DNA of 64,000 bases from Rhodococcus sp. H36-A4 (GTDB taxonomy: Bacteria > Actinomycetota > Actinomycetes > Mycobacteriales > Mycobacteriaceae), in NCBI RefSeq assembly GCF_027158005.1, contig NZ_JAPVLQ010000011.1:1-64000 (forward strand), in the 5' to 3' direction. Below, piece after piece: positions 16,556 to 25,747 of this stretch. Numbering within the stretch: position 1 is the first letter of the stretch; every line of letters starts with the position of its first letter. Both the position numbers and the translations under genes were made by a program. The notes under the pieces were generated by a model, which did not search any database, was not told the DNA's origin, and saw only the letters and a list, made by a program, of their open reading frames with translations.

Positions 16556-18145
16556 TTACGGGCTGTTCAGTTGCGCCTGTTGCAGTGCAGCCGCAACCAT
16601 TCCGACATCACCGCCCACTTGGAAAACCCCGCGCGGCAGATCCGGGAAGACCGCACCCATGACCCCGACAACGAACAGCAGACGCCGTCCGTCACCGACA
16701 TCGAGGTATCCGGAGAGCGCTTGTAGATTGACGACCAACCTACCGCTCACCGGTTCGACGTCCGCCGACGTGCCGGTCTTTCCGACCACCGCACCCTTTG
16801 CGGCGCTGTCGACGCCCACACCCACCAGCGAACCGCGCTCGCCGAGTATAGGTTGGCCGGCCCAGAAGGTATCCGCCCAAGACTGATCGCTGACCCACTT
16901 CAGCCAGGTGACGATCGCCTGCGGAGTCGCGGACGACGGATCTCCGCCCTGGCCGTCCATGATCACCAGATCGGCCGCCGGAACGCCTGCCTCGTCGGCG
17001 AGTGCGCGCACTGTCGGCAGTCCATCTTTGCAGTTGCTGGATCCCGACTCGACCGCCAACAGGCACAAGAACGTGTTGGCGCCGGTGTTGTAACTCGTCG
17101 CAAGAATCATCGAGCCGGATTGCCTGAGTGGCGCGGACTCGAGACTCGCTATCCGCAGTGCGTCCTGATAACTGTCACTGGCGGGTAGGGACGCAACATT
17201 GTTCACTCTCGACGTGGACGAGACTGCTACCCCGTTTCGCTGCAGGGCCTCGACGAACAATTGGCGGGCCCAACTCTCCGCATCCGTAATGCGGAAGACC
17301 GTGAGCGACGTCTTTCCAGCAGGAACCGAACCTCGGACACGAATGAGGTTGGAGTCGACTGCATCCGCCTCGACTGTCAGGGTGGAATCACTGTCCGCGT
17401 CGCCGGTCGTCACCTGAGAATCGAGGGCAAAAAGACCGTTGCCGGGGAGCATTTCGATGGTGGCAGACGTACCAGGCGATCCCGGACTGGCTTGGATGTC
17501 GACGAGATTGTCGTTGACGAATATCGACGGCACCAGACCCTCGACCGTGGAGTACGTGTCCCACAGTCGGGTATCGACGACAACGTCGCCGTCGATGCGG
17601 TCGACCCCGGCAGACGCGACCTGGCGAGCAAGATCGTTCAGTCCAGCCAGCGGATCACCGGGCGCCAGGACCGCTCCTGGCAGCGCATCTGCATAGACGT
17701 GATCGATCCCATCGGTGGCGAAATTGAACTCGCCCTCTGCCGCGCCCCGCCCTCCCAGCGCCAGGTCACCCGAACCCACGAGTACCAAGTCGCCTGCGAG
17801 CGTTCCTCCCGATGGAGCGACCGTGGCATAGACCGGCGTGGTGATGGTGCGGTCCACACCCAGATCCTCGTAGACGGTACCGACAACGAAGTGTTTGGTC
17901 TGCGATGCAAGCAGCATGCGCTTGTCCGCCTCGCTGCTGTAGATCACCTCGTCCGTTTCGGGGTCCACGACGAGGTAAGGCCACCGAGCAGTCGTGTAGG
18001 GCGCGGATTCCATGATCTCGACGGCCTCCGAGGGCAGTGCTCCTGCAGTCTCGTCGTTGTCCGAAGTGGTCGCGTCGTTCGCGCAGGCCACCAAGAGCAG
18101 CATGCATGCCGCGGTAACCGCGAGGCGTTTTCCGGCAGTCATCAT
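16556..18145 (-). CDS. dacB: D-alanyl-D-alanine carboxypeptidase/endopeptidase, S13 family (DacB/PBP4-like lipoprotein)
   Basis: A 529-residue lipoprotein that trims peptidoglycan peptides outside the membrane. The N-terminus has a lipobox (LLLVAC), so Cys would be acylated. S13 catalytic motifs are present in order: SxxK in ASQTKHF, SxN-like SYN in ATSYNTGAN, and KTG in GKTGTSADV. The region between the first two motifs is the long insert typical of PBP4. It is divergent from a second lipoprotein serine hydrolase, both possibly acting on the cell wall. The symbol is used for the family; several paralogues are usual in these bacteria. Confidence 0.8.
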   Translation of the reverse strand: MMTAGKRLAVTAACMLLLVACANDATTSDNDETAGALPSEAVEIMESAPYTTARWPYLVVDPETDEVIYSSEADKRMLLASQTKHFVVGTVYEDLGVDRTITTPVYATVAPSGGTLAGDLVLVGSGDLALGGRGAAEGEFNFATDGIDHVYADALPGAVLAPGDPLAGLNDLARQVASAGVDRIDGDVVVDTRLWDTYSTVEGLVPSIFVNDNLVDIQASPGSPGTSATIEMLPGNGLFALDSQVTTGDADSDSTLTVEADAVDSNLIRVRGSVPAGKTSLTVFRITDAESWARQLFVEALQRNGVAVSSTSRVNNVASLPASDSYQDALRIASLESAPLRQSGSMILATSYNTGANTFLCLLAVESGSSNCKDGLPTVRALADEAGVPAADLVIMDGQGGDPSSATPQAIVTWLKWVSDQSWADTFWAGQPILGERGSLVGVGVDSAAKGAVVGKTGTSADVEPVSGRLVVNLQALSGYLDVGDGRRLLFVVGVMGAVFPDLPRGVFQVGGDVGMVAAALQQAQLNSP

Positions 18146-18271
18146 GCACCTGACTTTCGCTCGAACTCTTGGCTTAAAAACTTAGCCGAATAATACTGCA
18201 ATGTGCAGCATGCAAGATGCATAATCGAAGGAGGAGCCTTCAACACCCCTTCGCCTACCCAGGAGCTCACG

Positions 18272-19612
18272 ATGCCTCCATCGATGACCCTCTCTCCCAG
18301 ACGTCGGCACGCTGCAGTTGCCGCGATGCTCACGGTGATCACATTCACCGCCTCGTGCTCGTCGGACACGAGTCCTCCGACTACCGACTCGGCAGCTACC
18401 GCGTCGTCGGCTACGAGCACGCAGTCCGGCGATAGCGCGTTGGTGCCGTTCGACACCGCCGCGATGGATGCAGTCGTCGACGAAACTGCACAGGAATTAC
18501 GCGAAATCGGTATGGTCGTCCTCATCGAGACCCCCGATGGAAATTATATAAACACCTGGGGTGCAACAGAACTGGGCGGAACCGAGACACCGACGCTCGA
18601 TACCAGCATCCGTATCGGATCCAACACCAAGACGTGGACGGGTACCGCCATTCTGCAGATGGTCCAAGAAGGAAAGTTGTCGGTCGACGACCCGGTGAGC
18701 AAGTACCGACCCGACGTGCCGAATGGGGAGAACATCACCATCGGACAAATGCTCGACATGCGCAGCGGACTCTACAACTACACCGAAACAGTGGAGCTCA
18801 ATCAGGCCTTGGACGACGATCCTGGACGGGTATTTACTCCGGAGGAACTGGTCGCACTCGGAATTTCCAATCCGCCGTACTTTCCACCTGGTGAGGGGTG
18901 GCATTACTCCAACACCAACACGGTGCTCCTGGGCTTGATCGCCGAACAACTCGACGGAAAGCCGATCGATCAGATTTTCCAGGATCGGTTCTTCTCGAAA
19001 CTCAACATGAACGGGACGTCGTTTCCCTCGAATACCGATACCGCAATCCCCGTTCCGTTCGCGCGGGGATACTCCTACAGCGGCAACATCGAGACTCTCG
19101 GTGAGGGCAAGGATTCGCTGTCGCCGGAGAGACTGGCCGAGATCGAGTCCGGGTCCGTATCACCGCGCGATACGACTGGCGACAATCCTTCATGGACTTG
19201 GTCGGCGGGACAGGGGATCTCGACGGTCAACGATCTCGCGACGTGGGTACAGGCGATGGTGAAGGGTGATCTTCTCGACGAAAAGACACAGAAGCTGCGC
19301 ATGGATAGCGTCGCTTCCACGGACCCTGAATCACCGAAAGCCGCCAGTTACGGGTACGGCATCGCACAGATGGGCCCTCTCTTCGGCCACACCGGTGAGC
19401 TGCCCGGCTACAACTCGTTCATGGGATACGACCCCGTCAACGACGTGACGATGGTCATCTGGGGGAATCTTGCTCCGACGGCAGAAGGCAAAGCCCCTGC
19501 CGCTCGACTAGCGGAGAAACTGATCGGCTATGTCTACGCGACGACCGGTGGGAACGACAACGAAAATACCGCCGATGACATCGGCGAGGTAGGTGAGACG
19601 GAAGGCAACTGA
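18272..19612 (+). CDS. serine beta-lactamase-like hydrolase lipoprotein (class C / S12 fold)
   Basis: A lipoprotein of about 446 residues starting at ATG 18272 after GGAG. The leader ends in a lipobox (FTASC). The beta-lactamase/D-Ala-D-Ala peptidase fold shows SxxK (SNTKTW), YxN (YSNTN) and HTG (GHTGELPG) motifs. Such proteins include DD-carboxypeptidases and esterases and are seldom true beta-lactamases. The C-terminal tail is acidic and low in complexity. It is divergent from the DacB-like gene, which suggests linked roles in cell-wall remodelling, but no common operator was identified. Confidence 0.85.
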   Translation: MPPSMTLSPRRRHAAVAAMLTVITFTASCSSDTSPPTTDSAATASSATSTQSGDSALVPFDTAAMDAVVDETAQELREIGMVVLIETPDGNYINTWGATELGGTETPTLDTSIRIGSNTKTWTGTAILQMVQEGKLSVDDPVSKYRPDVPNGENITIGQMLDMRSGLYNYTETVELNQALDDDPGRVFTPEELVALGISNPPYFPPGEGWHYSNTNTVLLGLIAEQLDGKPIDQIFQDRFFSKLNMNGTSFPSNTDTAIPVPFARGYSYSGNIETLGEGKDSLSPERLAEIESGSVSPRDTTGDNPSWTWSAGQGISTVNDLATWVQAMVKGDLLDEKTQKLRMDSVASTDPESPKAASYGYGIAQMGPLFGHTGELPGYNSFMGYDPVNDVTMVIWGNLAPTAEGKAPAARLAEKLIGYVYATTGGNDNENTADDIGEVGETEGN

Positions 19613-19667
19613 GTCAGTAACTAGGCTCGGTGCTTTGCATCGGTAAGCACCCGGAGGGAATATCAGA

Positions 19668-20309
19668 GTGGCTCGTGAGGATTTGAATACGACGTCGTAT
19701 GTGATCCTCGGATTGCTGGTGTCGCGAGATTGGTCGGCCTATGAGATCGCAGAACACTTCGGCAAGGGCATCGGCGAACTGTGGCCGCGCGCGGACAGGC
19801 AGCGCTACAACGCCCCCAAGAAGTTGCTGAATCTCGGTCTGGTTACTGCTACCAACCAGGCGGTCGGTGCTCGAAACAGGACTGTCTACTCGATTACAAC
19901 GGAAGGACGCGATGCATTGGCGTCGTGGCTGTCGACAGAATCGCGTCCTTCCGCCTTCGAGTTCGAGGGCATGATCCGCGTGCTGGTGGCGGAACAGGGA
20001 AACATCGACGATCTGAGGAACAACCTCGTGATCATGCGCGATCAAGCGGCCCACAGCCGCAGCCTGTTCGGAATGAACGCCGTCCTGATCAGAGAGACTG
20101 ACGGTGGATCCTTCCCGGAGCGCGAACACCTCATGGCGCTCGCCAACAACTTCATGATGGGGCACTTCAGCCACATCGTCGAGTGGGCCGAGTGGGCCCT
20201 CGGTGAAATCGCAGACTGGCCCGACACCATCTCCCCCGCTACGAGCCACCACCAGCGCAGCCGCGCAATTCTCGCGGAGTCGGCCGTTTTCGCTCCCCCC
20301 CACCGGTAA
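19668..20309 (+). CDS. PadR-family transcriptional regulator
   Basis: A 213-residue protein with an N-terminal PadR winged helix (NTTSYVILGLLVSRDWSAYEI and RQRYNAPKKLLNLGLV) and a C-terminal helical Vir-like domain. It starts at GTG 19668 with GGAGGG a few bases upstream. PadR proteins repress nearby genes and respond to small hydrophobic ligands. It lies 55 bases after the serine hydrolase and about 110 before the lipase, on the same strand, so either could be a target. Confidence 0.85.
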   Translation: MAREDLNTTSYVILGLLVSRDWSAYEIAEHFGKGIGELWPRADRQRYNAPKKLLNLGLVTATNQAVGARNRTVYSITTEGRDALASWLSTESRPSAFEFEGMIRVLVAEQGNIDDLRNNLVIMRDQAAHSRSLFGMNAVLIRETDGGSFPEREHLMALANNFMMGHFSHIVEWAEWALGEIADWPDTISPATSHHQRSRAILAESAVFAPPHR

Positions 20310-20421
20310 ATTTTCTACTCCGAAGCAATAAGCACTCGCATGCGAGAGGAGGACCTGCGGAAGAACCAACGAGCCGGCACGTCCGGACGCAGATCCGACC
20401 TACAGAGGGGTAACAAATCCC

Positions 20422-21711
20422 ATGATTCGCCGCAGAATCGAAGCGATCAGCAGTCTTGCCGTCCTGACAGCCGTGGCGCTCGCGGTGATGAGTTCTGCGA
20501 CCGGATTGGCTGCCGCCGAACCAGCCTCACCGGCAGCGGTTCAGCCATTGCCCTCGGTCGATCCGTTCTACGACTGGACCGACTCACTCGACAATTCGGC
20601 ACCTGGTGCTGTCCTACGTACCCGGCCCGCGGCATATGGCGCGCCTGGAATTGCTACACCGATCACCTCTACGCAGGTGCTCTACCGGACGACCGATCAA
20701 CAGGGCAGCCCAGTGACGACAGTCGCGACGGTTCTGCGGCCACTCGTCCCAGGACCGACCGAACTGATCTCGTTCCACACCGCTTACGACGGTCTCGGCA
20801 CCGAATGCGACCCGTCGTACACCCTCAGCGGACACGGCGACAGCCGTACCGCGACGATCGAGCAGACCGTCATCGCCGGGTACATGGCCGCCGGGTACAC
20901 CGTCGTCGTCCCCGACTATGAGGGCGAGGATCTCGAGTGGACCATCGGACGCCAGTCGGGCTATGCGGCACTCGACGGGATCCGCGCCACGGAATCGGTT
21001 CTCGCACTGCCTGCGTCGACGCCGGTCGGGCTCATCGGTTACTCGGGTGGATCGGTGCCCACACAGTGGGGCGCCGAGATGGCCCCCCAATACTCACCCG
21101 AGCTGAACATCGTCGGTGCTGCAGCAGGCGGCCTGCCGGTCGATTTCGCGCGAAATTTGCCCTACGTCAGTGGGTCCAAGGATTGGGCCGGCGTGATCCC
21201 CGCCCTGATCGTCGCCTACCAACGGGCCTACGGCATCGATACCGACGCATTTCTCTCGGACAAGGGCAAGAACATCGTCGACGCCGTCCAATCGAACTGC
21301 ATCGGCGGTTTCGCCTCCAGCTACCCCGGGCTGACCGACGCCGAAATGCTCGCAGCGCCGTACACGTCCCTCCTTCAGGTGCCCGCGGCAGTCGAGGTCG
21401 TCAACGACAACATCATGGGAAGTACTGGAACACCAACCGTCCCAATCCTTCTCGGGGTCGGCGATTCCGACGGCATCGGCGATACGGTAATGGTCACCGG
21501 TGATGTGGAAGGGCTCGCCCACGAGTACTGCAACCGTGGAGTCGCAGTCACCTACGCCCAATACACCGGCTTGGACCACACCAAAGCCTTCGTACCGTTC
21601 CAGGCCCAAGCAGCCCAGTTTCTCACTGAACGCTTCGCCGGCGCCGCACCGACGAATAATTGCGCAGTGATCGGACCAGGAAACGATCTGACTCCAACAC
21701 CCATTCCCTGA
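20422..21711 (+). CDS. secreted lipase (LIP/PF03583-type alpha/beta hydrolase)
   Basis: A 429-residue exported protein. Residues 1-32 form a Sec signal peptide ending around LAAAEP. The mature enzyme has the secretory-lipase pattern: SVDPFYDW near the start, a GYSGGS nucleophile elbow, a likely acid in GVGDSDGIGD and a His in LDHTKAFV. GAGGGG-like purine-rich CAGAGGGG precedes the ATG. These lipases hydrolyse acylglycerols outside the cell and are common in Rhodococcus and Nocardia. No partner gene is evident; the PadR gene upstream may regulate it. Confidence 0.85.
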   Translation: MIRRRIEAISSLAVLTAVALAVMSSATGLAAAEPASPAAVQPLPSVDPFYDWTDSLDNSAPGAVLRTRPAAYGAPGIATPITSTQVLYRTTDQQGSPVTTVATVLRPLVPGPTELISFHTAYDGLGTECDPSYTLSGHGDSRTATIEQTVIAGYMAAGYTVVVPDYEGEDLEWTIGRQSGYAALDGIRATESVLALPASTPVGLIGYSGGSVPTQWGAEMAPQYSPELNIVGAAAGGLPVDFARNLPYVSGSKDWAGVIPALIVAYQRAYGIDTDAFLSDKGKNIVDAVQSNCIGGFASSYPGLTDAEMLAAPYTSLLQVPAAVEVVNDNIMGSTGTPTVPILLGVGDSDGIGDTVMVTGDVEGLAHEYCNRGVAVTYAQYTGLDHTKAFVPFQAQAAQFLTERFAGAAPTNNCAVIGPGNDLTPTPIP

Positions 21712-21746
21712 GTATTCGATCGACACAGGATCACTGTGCAATGGGT

Positions 21747-23345
21747 CTACACATCCTCGAAGACCGTCTCACCGCCGACAACGGTGCGGAGAACCTTCAG
21801 TGCCGACAGATCGACTGGGCCTTCCTCCAATGGATCGCCGTCGAGCACGACAAAATCTGCCAACAGACCAACGGCTATCCGGCCCTTGTCAGCGGCTTCG
21901 CCGGTAATTTGCGCAGCAGCACTTGTGTAGCCGGACAACGCAACGTCGGCGCTCACCCGTTGCTCGGCGCCCAGTACGTGACCCTCACGGGTCACCCGAT
22001 GTACGGCGGTATTCATGGTGAAGAGTGGATCGACCGGGGTCACCGGGCAATCACAATGCAAAGCAAAAGGAAGTCCGGCCGCCACTACGGACGCAACCGG
22101 GCTGATCCGCTCACCGCGCCGCTGCCCCAGGAACCGATCGCGGTGTCGATCACCCCAGTAGTAAACATGATTGACGAAAATAGAAGCGACAACGCCTAGT
22201 TCGACCATTCGTTCGATCTGATCGTCGCGCAAAGTCTGCACGTGTTCGAGGCGATGCATGATATCGGTTTCAGGGTGCGCAGCCTGAGCCGCCGCAATAG
22301 CGTCTAGCGCAAAATCGATGGCCTGATCGCCGTTGGTGTGAATTGCAAGCTGACGCCCTGCGGCATGATGTTCGTTCACCAGTGCGACGAGCGAGCCCGA
22401 CGAAATTGCCATTCCGCCGCAATGGCATCCACCCAAGTCGTGGTAAGGCTCGGTTAATGCTGCGGTATGCAGCTGAATCGAACCATCCGAAATCAGCTTG
22501 ACCCCTCCCACATTCACCAAGGCGGTCGGTTCGGGAGTTTCGCCCAGCTGATCGTGGACACCGTGCCCGAGGTACAGTCGCGCCCTCAGTCGCAGTTCGC
22601 CGGTCTCTTCGAGTTCACGGTAAGTGCTGTACATCTCTTTCGTCACAAACATGTCGTGGAAGCTCGTAATACCCACCGAGGCCATCACTTCCTGAGCGCG
22701 CAAGAGAGCGAGACTCGAAGCTTTGGGGTCGACGGCCGGGGTCAGTTTGTACACCAAGGACATTGCCGGCACTTCACACAACTCGCCGGTCGGAACACCG
22801 TCAGCCCCACGAACGATGACTCCGCCCTCCGGATCGACCGTCGTAGCGTCGATACCGCACATCTCCAGGGCCACAGAGTTGACATAGACGCCGTGGCCGG
22901 ACAGGTGACGCACCATGATCGGATGCTGCACCGATGCCCGGTCGAGATCAGCCGTCGTCAATCCCCGGTCTTCGGCCACCAGGCTGTCGTCGAATCCCCA
23001 CGCCTGGACAAGCTCACCGGCCGGTGTCGTCGCCGCACGCTCACCCAGTGCGGCGATGACCTCCTCGATCGTGGGGCAGGCACCGGTCGTCGCATTGACG
23101 TTACTGAGCCACATGCCCCACATGATCGGGTGCAGATGTGTCTCGATGAATCCCGGAACAACCACTGCCCCAGCCAAATCCACCACCGGAATGTCAGGGC
23201 CCGCCAAGGCGGTGATCTCGGCGTCGGATCCGACCGCGACAAACCTCCCGCCCTTGGTGAACAGTGCCGTCGGCGCGGTGACAGAAGCACCGTCCATTGT
23301 CTTGATAGCACCATTGATATAGATACGGTCGGCCGCGACGGTCAT
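21747..23345 (-). CDS. amidohydrolase family protein (YtcJ-like, metal-dependent)
   Basis: A 532-residue amidohydrolase-superfamily enzyme. The N-terminal beta-sandwich strand carries the imidazolonepropionase-like start (IYINGAIKTMDG), followed by the metal-binding ETHLHP. Further His/Asp residues appear in AIHTNGDQAIDF and HRLEHVQ. Related YtcJ proteins hydrolyse amides or cyclic ureides, but the substrate is unknown. The gene overlaps the upstream transporter gene by four bases (ATGA) and shares its divergent TetR regulator. Uptake or export of the substrate or product is therefore a plausible joint function. Confidence 0.8.
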   Translation of the reverse strand: MTVAADRIYINGAIKTMDGASVTAPTALFTKGGRFVAVGSDAEITALAGPDIPVVDLAGAVVVPGFIETHLHPIMWGMWLSNVNATTGACPTIEEVIAALGERAATTPAGELVQAWGFDDSLVAEDRGLTTADLDRASVQHPIMVRHLSGHGVYVNSVALEMCGIDATTVDPEGGVIVRGADGVPTGELCEVPAMSLVYKLTPAVDPKASSLALLRAQEVMASVGITSFHDMFVTKEMYSTYRELEETGELRLRARLYLGHGVHDQLGETPEPTALVNVGGVKLISDGSIQLHTAALTEPYHDLGGCHCGGMAISSGSLVALVNEHHAAGRQLAIHTNGDQAIDFALDAIAAAQAAHPETDIMHRLEHVQTLRDDQIERMVELGVVASIFVNHVYYWGDRHRDRFLGQRRGERISPVASVVAAGLPFALHCDCPVTPVDPLFTMNTAVHRVTREGHVLGAEQRVSADVALSGYTSAAAQITGEAADKGRIAVGLLADFVVLDGDPLEEGPVDLSALKVLRTVVGGETVFEDV

Positions 23346-24310
23346 GCTTCGATCTCCATTCGTCTGCCGACATCAGGCGTCGGTAATTTCACTACAGGCT
23401 GGCGCGTCGCGACAACCACTCCGGCAAGAATCAGCATCGCACCCACAATCTGCACAATGCTGGGGATTTGAGAAAGCAGGACGGCACCGAACACCAGCGC
23501 CGACGCTGATTGCAGCACCAAGCTGGCTGCGATATTTCCCGCCGGCAACCGTTGGCTGGCACTCGCTACCAAAAGCCAGCCCACTACCTGAGATACCAAG
23601 GCCAACAAAATGAGCCAACCTTGCGCCGCCAAAGGTGGTGAAATATCAAGAGTTCCGGTGACCACGCCGAACAATCCGGCCGTCACACCGGTGGCCGCAG
23701 TGGAGACCAGCATCGGCAGACCAGTCCTACCGGCAGCACGCGTCGCCAAGCCCATCATGAAGATGTATACGGCATAGGCTCCTGCCGCAATGATCGCGAA
23801 GGAAGCACCTACCGTCGGATTGGCTCCAGTCAGCGAGGTACTCATTCCCGCAACAAGCGCGACGCCGACAAAGAGCAGCGGCATACTCGTCAGTAGTGCC
23901 CTAGTGATGCGCTGACGCAGGACCACGTACCCGAGGATAGCCACGAACACGACCTGCAGGTTCAGCAGAACCGTCGACAGTCCGGCGCCGATCGAGTGGA
24001 TCGCCTCATGCCAGAGCACCAGGTCGATACCTAGGAACACTCCCGCGACGACGGCTTTGGCCACCCACCGACCGGGAGTTGGTTGTACGTGCGGGCGACG
24101 GCGTTGCACGAGTACGACGATCACGAGTGGGATCAAGGCGTAGAGACACCGAAAGAATGCACCGGTCGCGGGCGAGACGCCGGACAGGTCGTACAAGATC
24201 GAGGTCATTCCCAGGATGCAAGCGCCCGTGACCACTACCTGCAGATCGCGACGACGTCGAGCATCGCGAGTTGCATCGCGAACGACACCTAGGGATGGAG
24301 CATCACTCAT
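23342..24310 (-). CDS. EamA/DMT-superfamily transporter
   Basis: A 322-residue membrane protein with about ten hydrophobic segments in two EamA repeats, as in drug/metabolite exporters of the DMT superfamily. Small-residue-rich helices and a short basic N-terminus (VRDATRDARRRRDL) fit the family. It is the first gene of a two-gene operon with the amidohydrolase. A 15-bp palindrome lies immediately upstream of the start, between it and the TetR gene, so it is probably repressed by that regulator. Confidence 0.85.
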   Translation of the reverse strand: MSDAPSLGVVRDATRDARRRRDLQVVVTGACILGMTSILYDLSGVSPATGAFFRCLYALIPLVIVVLVQRRRPHVQPTPGRWVAKAVVAGVFLGIDLVLWHEAIHSIGAGLSTVLLNLQVVFVAILGYVVLRQRITRALLTSMPLLFVGVALVAGMSTSLTGANPTVGASFAIIAAGAYAVYIFMMGLATRAAGRTGLPMLVSTAATGVTAGLFGVVTGTLDISPPLAAQGWLILLALVSQVVGWLLVASASQRLPAGNIAASLVLQSASALVFGAVLLSQIPSIVQIVGAMLILAGVVVATRQPVVKLPTPDVGRRMEIEA

Positions 24311-24311
24311 G

Positions 24312-24326
24312 GTGATAAGCTATCAC
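24312..24326. promoter_or_regulatory. perfect palindrome, likely TetR operator
   Basis: GTGATAAGCTATCAC is a perfect inverted repeat with 6-bp arms and a 3-bp centre. It begins one base upstream of the EamA start codon in the 54-bp divergent intergenic region with the TetR gene. TetR regulators typically bind such sites to control both themselves and the divergent operon. Confidence 0.65.
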
Positions 24327-24364
24327 TTTCGTATCGCCGCGTCCCCACGAGGGAAGATGTTCAC

Positions 24365-24949
24365 ATGAGAATCCCGGTCACCCGCGAACGCATCATCACC
24401 GCCGCCGCCGAACTCGTGGACAGTCACGGGCCCGACGCCCTGGTCCTCAGTCGACTCGCCGACACTCTCGACGTGCGACAGTCAGCTCTCTACAAGCACG
24501 TGACCGGCGTCGACGATGTCCAGCATCAACTCAGCCTGCTCGCGCGACAGTTACTGGCAGAGGACCTCCGCGCAGCTGCAGTAGGGCTCGCCAAGGACGA
24601 CGCCGTCATCGCACTCGCCGACGCGTGGCGTAGCTTCGTCCGCTCACACCCCGGGCTGTACGCCATTACCGACCGCTACCCCACCGCCCCGCACGCCGAC
24701 CTTGTGGCCGCCGTCGGTGAGGTTGTCGATGTCATCAATCGCGTCATTGCCGGCTACGGCTTGAGCGCGGATGATTCCGAACAAGCAGCATGGTCCCTGC
24801 GCAGCGCTCTGCACGGGTTCTGTGTCCTCGAAGCGCAGGAAGGCTATCCGGCCGGCGCGGACCCCGACCGCGTGTACCGACGCCTGGTAGAACTGTTGTG
24901 TGCTGGCGTCATCGGCATTCTCACCCCACCGGTGAGCGGTGGAAACTAG
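24365..24949 (+). CDS. TetR-family transcriptional regulator
   Basis: A 194-residue repressor with a TetR N-terminal helix-turn-helix (RERIITAAAELVDSHGPDAL; LADTLDVRQSALYKHV) and a C-terminal WHG/TetR_C-type ligand domain (FVRSHPGLYAITDR, LRSALHGFCVLEAQEG). It is divergent from the EamA-amidohydrolase operon with a perfect palindrome between, which is strong context for local control. The inducer is probably the exporter's or hydrolase's substrate. Confidence 0.85.
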   Translation: MRIPVTRERIITAAAELVDSHGPDALVLSRLADTLDVRQSALYKHVTGVDDVQHQLSLLARQLLAEDLRAAAVGLAKDDAVIALADAWRSFVRSHPGLYAITDRYPTAPHADLVAAVGEVVDVINRVIAGYGLSADDSEQAAWSLRSALHGFCVLEAQEGYPAGADPDRVYRRLVELLCAGVIGILTPPVSGGN

Positions 24950-25286
24950 CGCTCATCAAGCGATCTGCAACGCCGCTAGTTCGAATGAATCTGTATCGTC
25001 AACCCACACACCAACGCCCACAAGGGTTCTCAGACGCCGAAAGGCGATCACGCCTCGATATCAGACTCCCTTATTGCGGCCCGCAATGCTCTCGAAGGTT
25101 CGGACTGTTCGTATCGACACTCGGGATCGGGCACATCCATGCAGCTTCTGGCTCGGGCTCAGCGAATCGATCATGTGCGGGCTTGTATTCGGCATTTCCT
25201 TGTGACCGATGAGTTTCGATCCGACTACTCGTCTACACGCTGTATCCCGACGAACCGGGTGCCGCAACCAAGGAAGTGTGACCGCT
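24950..25286. other. intergenic, no gene seen
   Basis: This stretch of about 335 bases holds no frame I can support. Open frames crossing it have no recognisable motifs, and the start of the downstream VOC gene is best placed at 25287 by its ribosome-binding site. Confidence 0.5.
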
Positions 25287-25718
25287 ATGCCCGCAAAGAT
25301 CTCCGTGAGTTTCCCGACCGCAAACCTCGAACGTAGCAAGACTTTCTACACCGCTATCGGCGCGACCATCGATCCGCTCCTCACCGACAGTAGAGTCGCG
25401 TGCCTGGTGTGGGACCACGATCTACAGTTCATGCTCCTGACTCGTGAGTTTTTCGCCGAGTTCACCGACAAACCTGTCGCCGATCCAGCCAAGACTGCGC
25501 AGGTCCAGATTGCGCTGGCCCTCGACTCGAGGGACGCCGTTGACACTGTCGTCCAGGCGGGTCTGCGCGCCGGAGGTTCCGAACCTCGGCCTGCCCAGGA
25601 TCACGGTTTCATGTACGACCGCGACCTGGAAGATCCCGACGGCAACAACCTGGCCTTCGTATGCGTGACACTCCCGGCGGTCGAGCAGGACCTGAGCGAC
25701 ACGGTCACCGCAACATAG
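25287..25718 (+). CDS. VOC (glyoxalase/bleomycin-resistance-like) family protein
   Basis: A 143-residue protein with the paired beta-alpha-beta-beta-beta modules of the VOC superfamily: ISVSFPTANLERSKTFYTAIG at the start and DPDGNNLAFVCV at the end. GGAAG precedes the ATG at 25287. It resembles the YybH/lactoylglutathione-lyase-like group (FTDKPVADP...) whose members often have no assigned substrate. Some VOC proteins bind a metal through His/Glu residues; not all are kept here, so a catalytic role is uncertain. Confidence 0.75.
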   Translation: MPAKISVSFPTANLERSKTFYTAIGATIDPLLTDSRVACLVWDHDLQFMLLTREFFAEFTDKPVADPAKTAQVQIALALDSRDAVDTVVQAGLRAGGSEPRPAQDHGFMYDRDLEDPDGNNLAFVCVTLPAVEQDLSDTVTAT

Positions 25719-25747
25719 CCGGTATCCCGACTCGAACCGGGACCGAC

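Noticed and set aside
18272-19612. Serine hydrolase as an antibiotic-resistance beta-lactamase
   Set aside because: SxxK, YxN and HTG fit the broad S12 group, but a true class C enzyme would have KTG; a cell-wall or esterase role is more likely.
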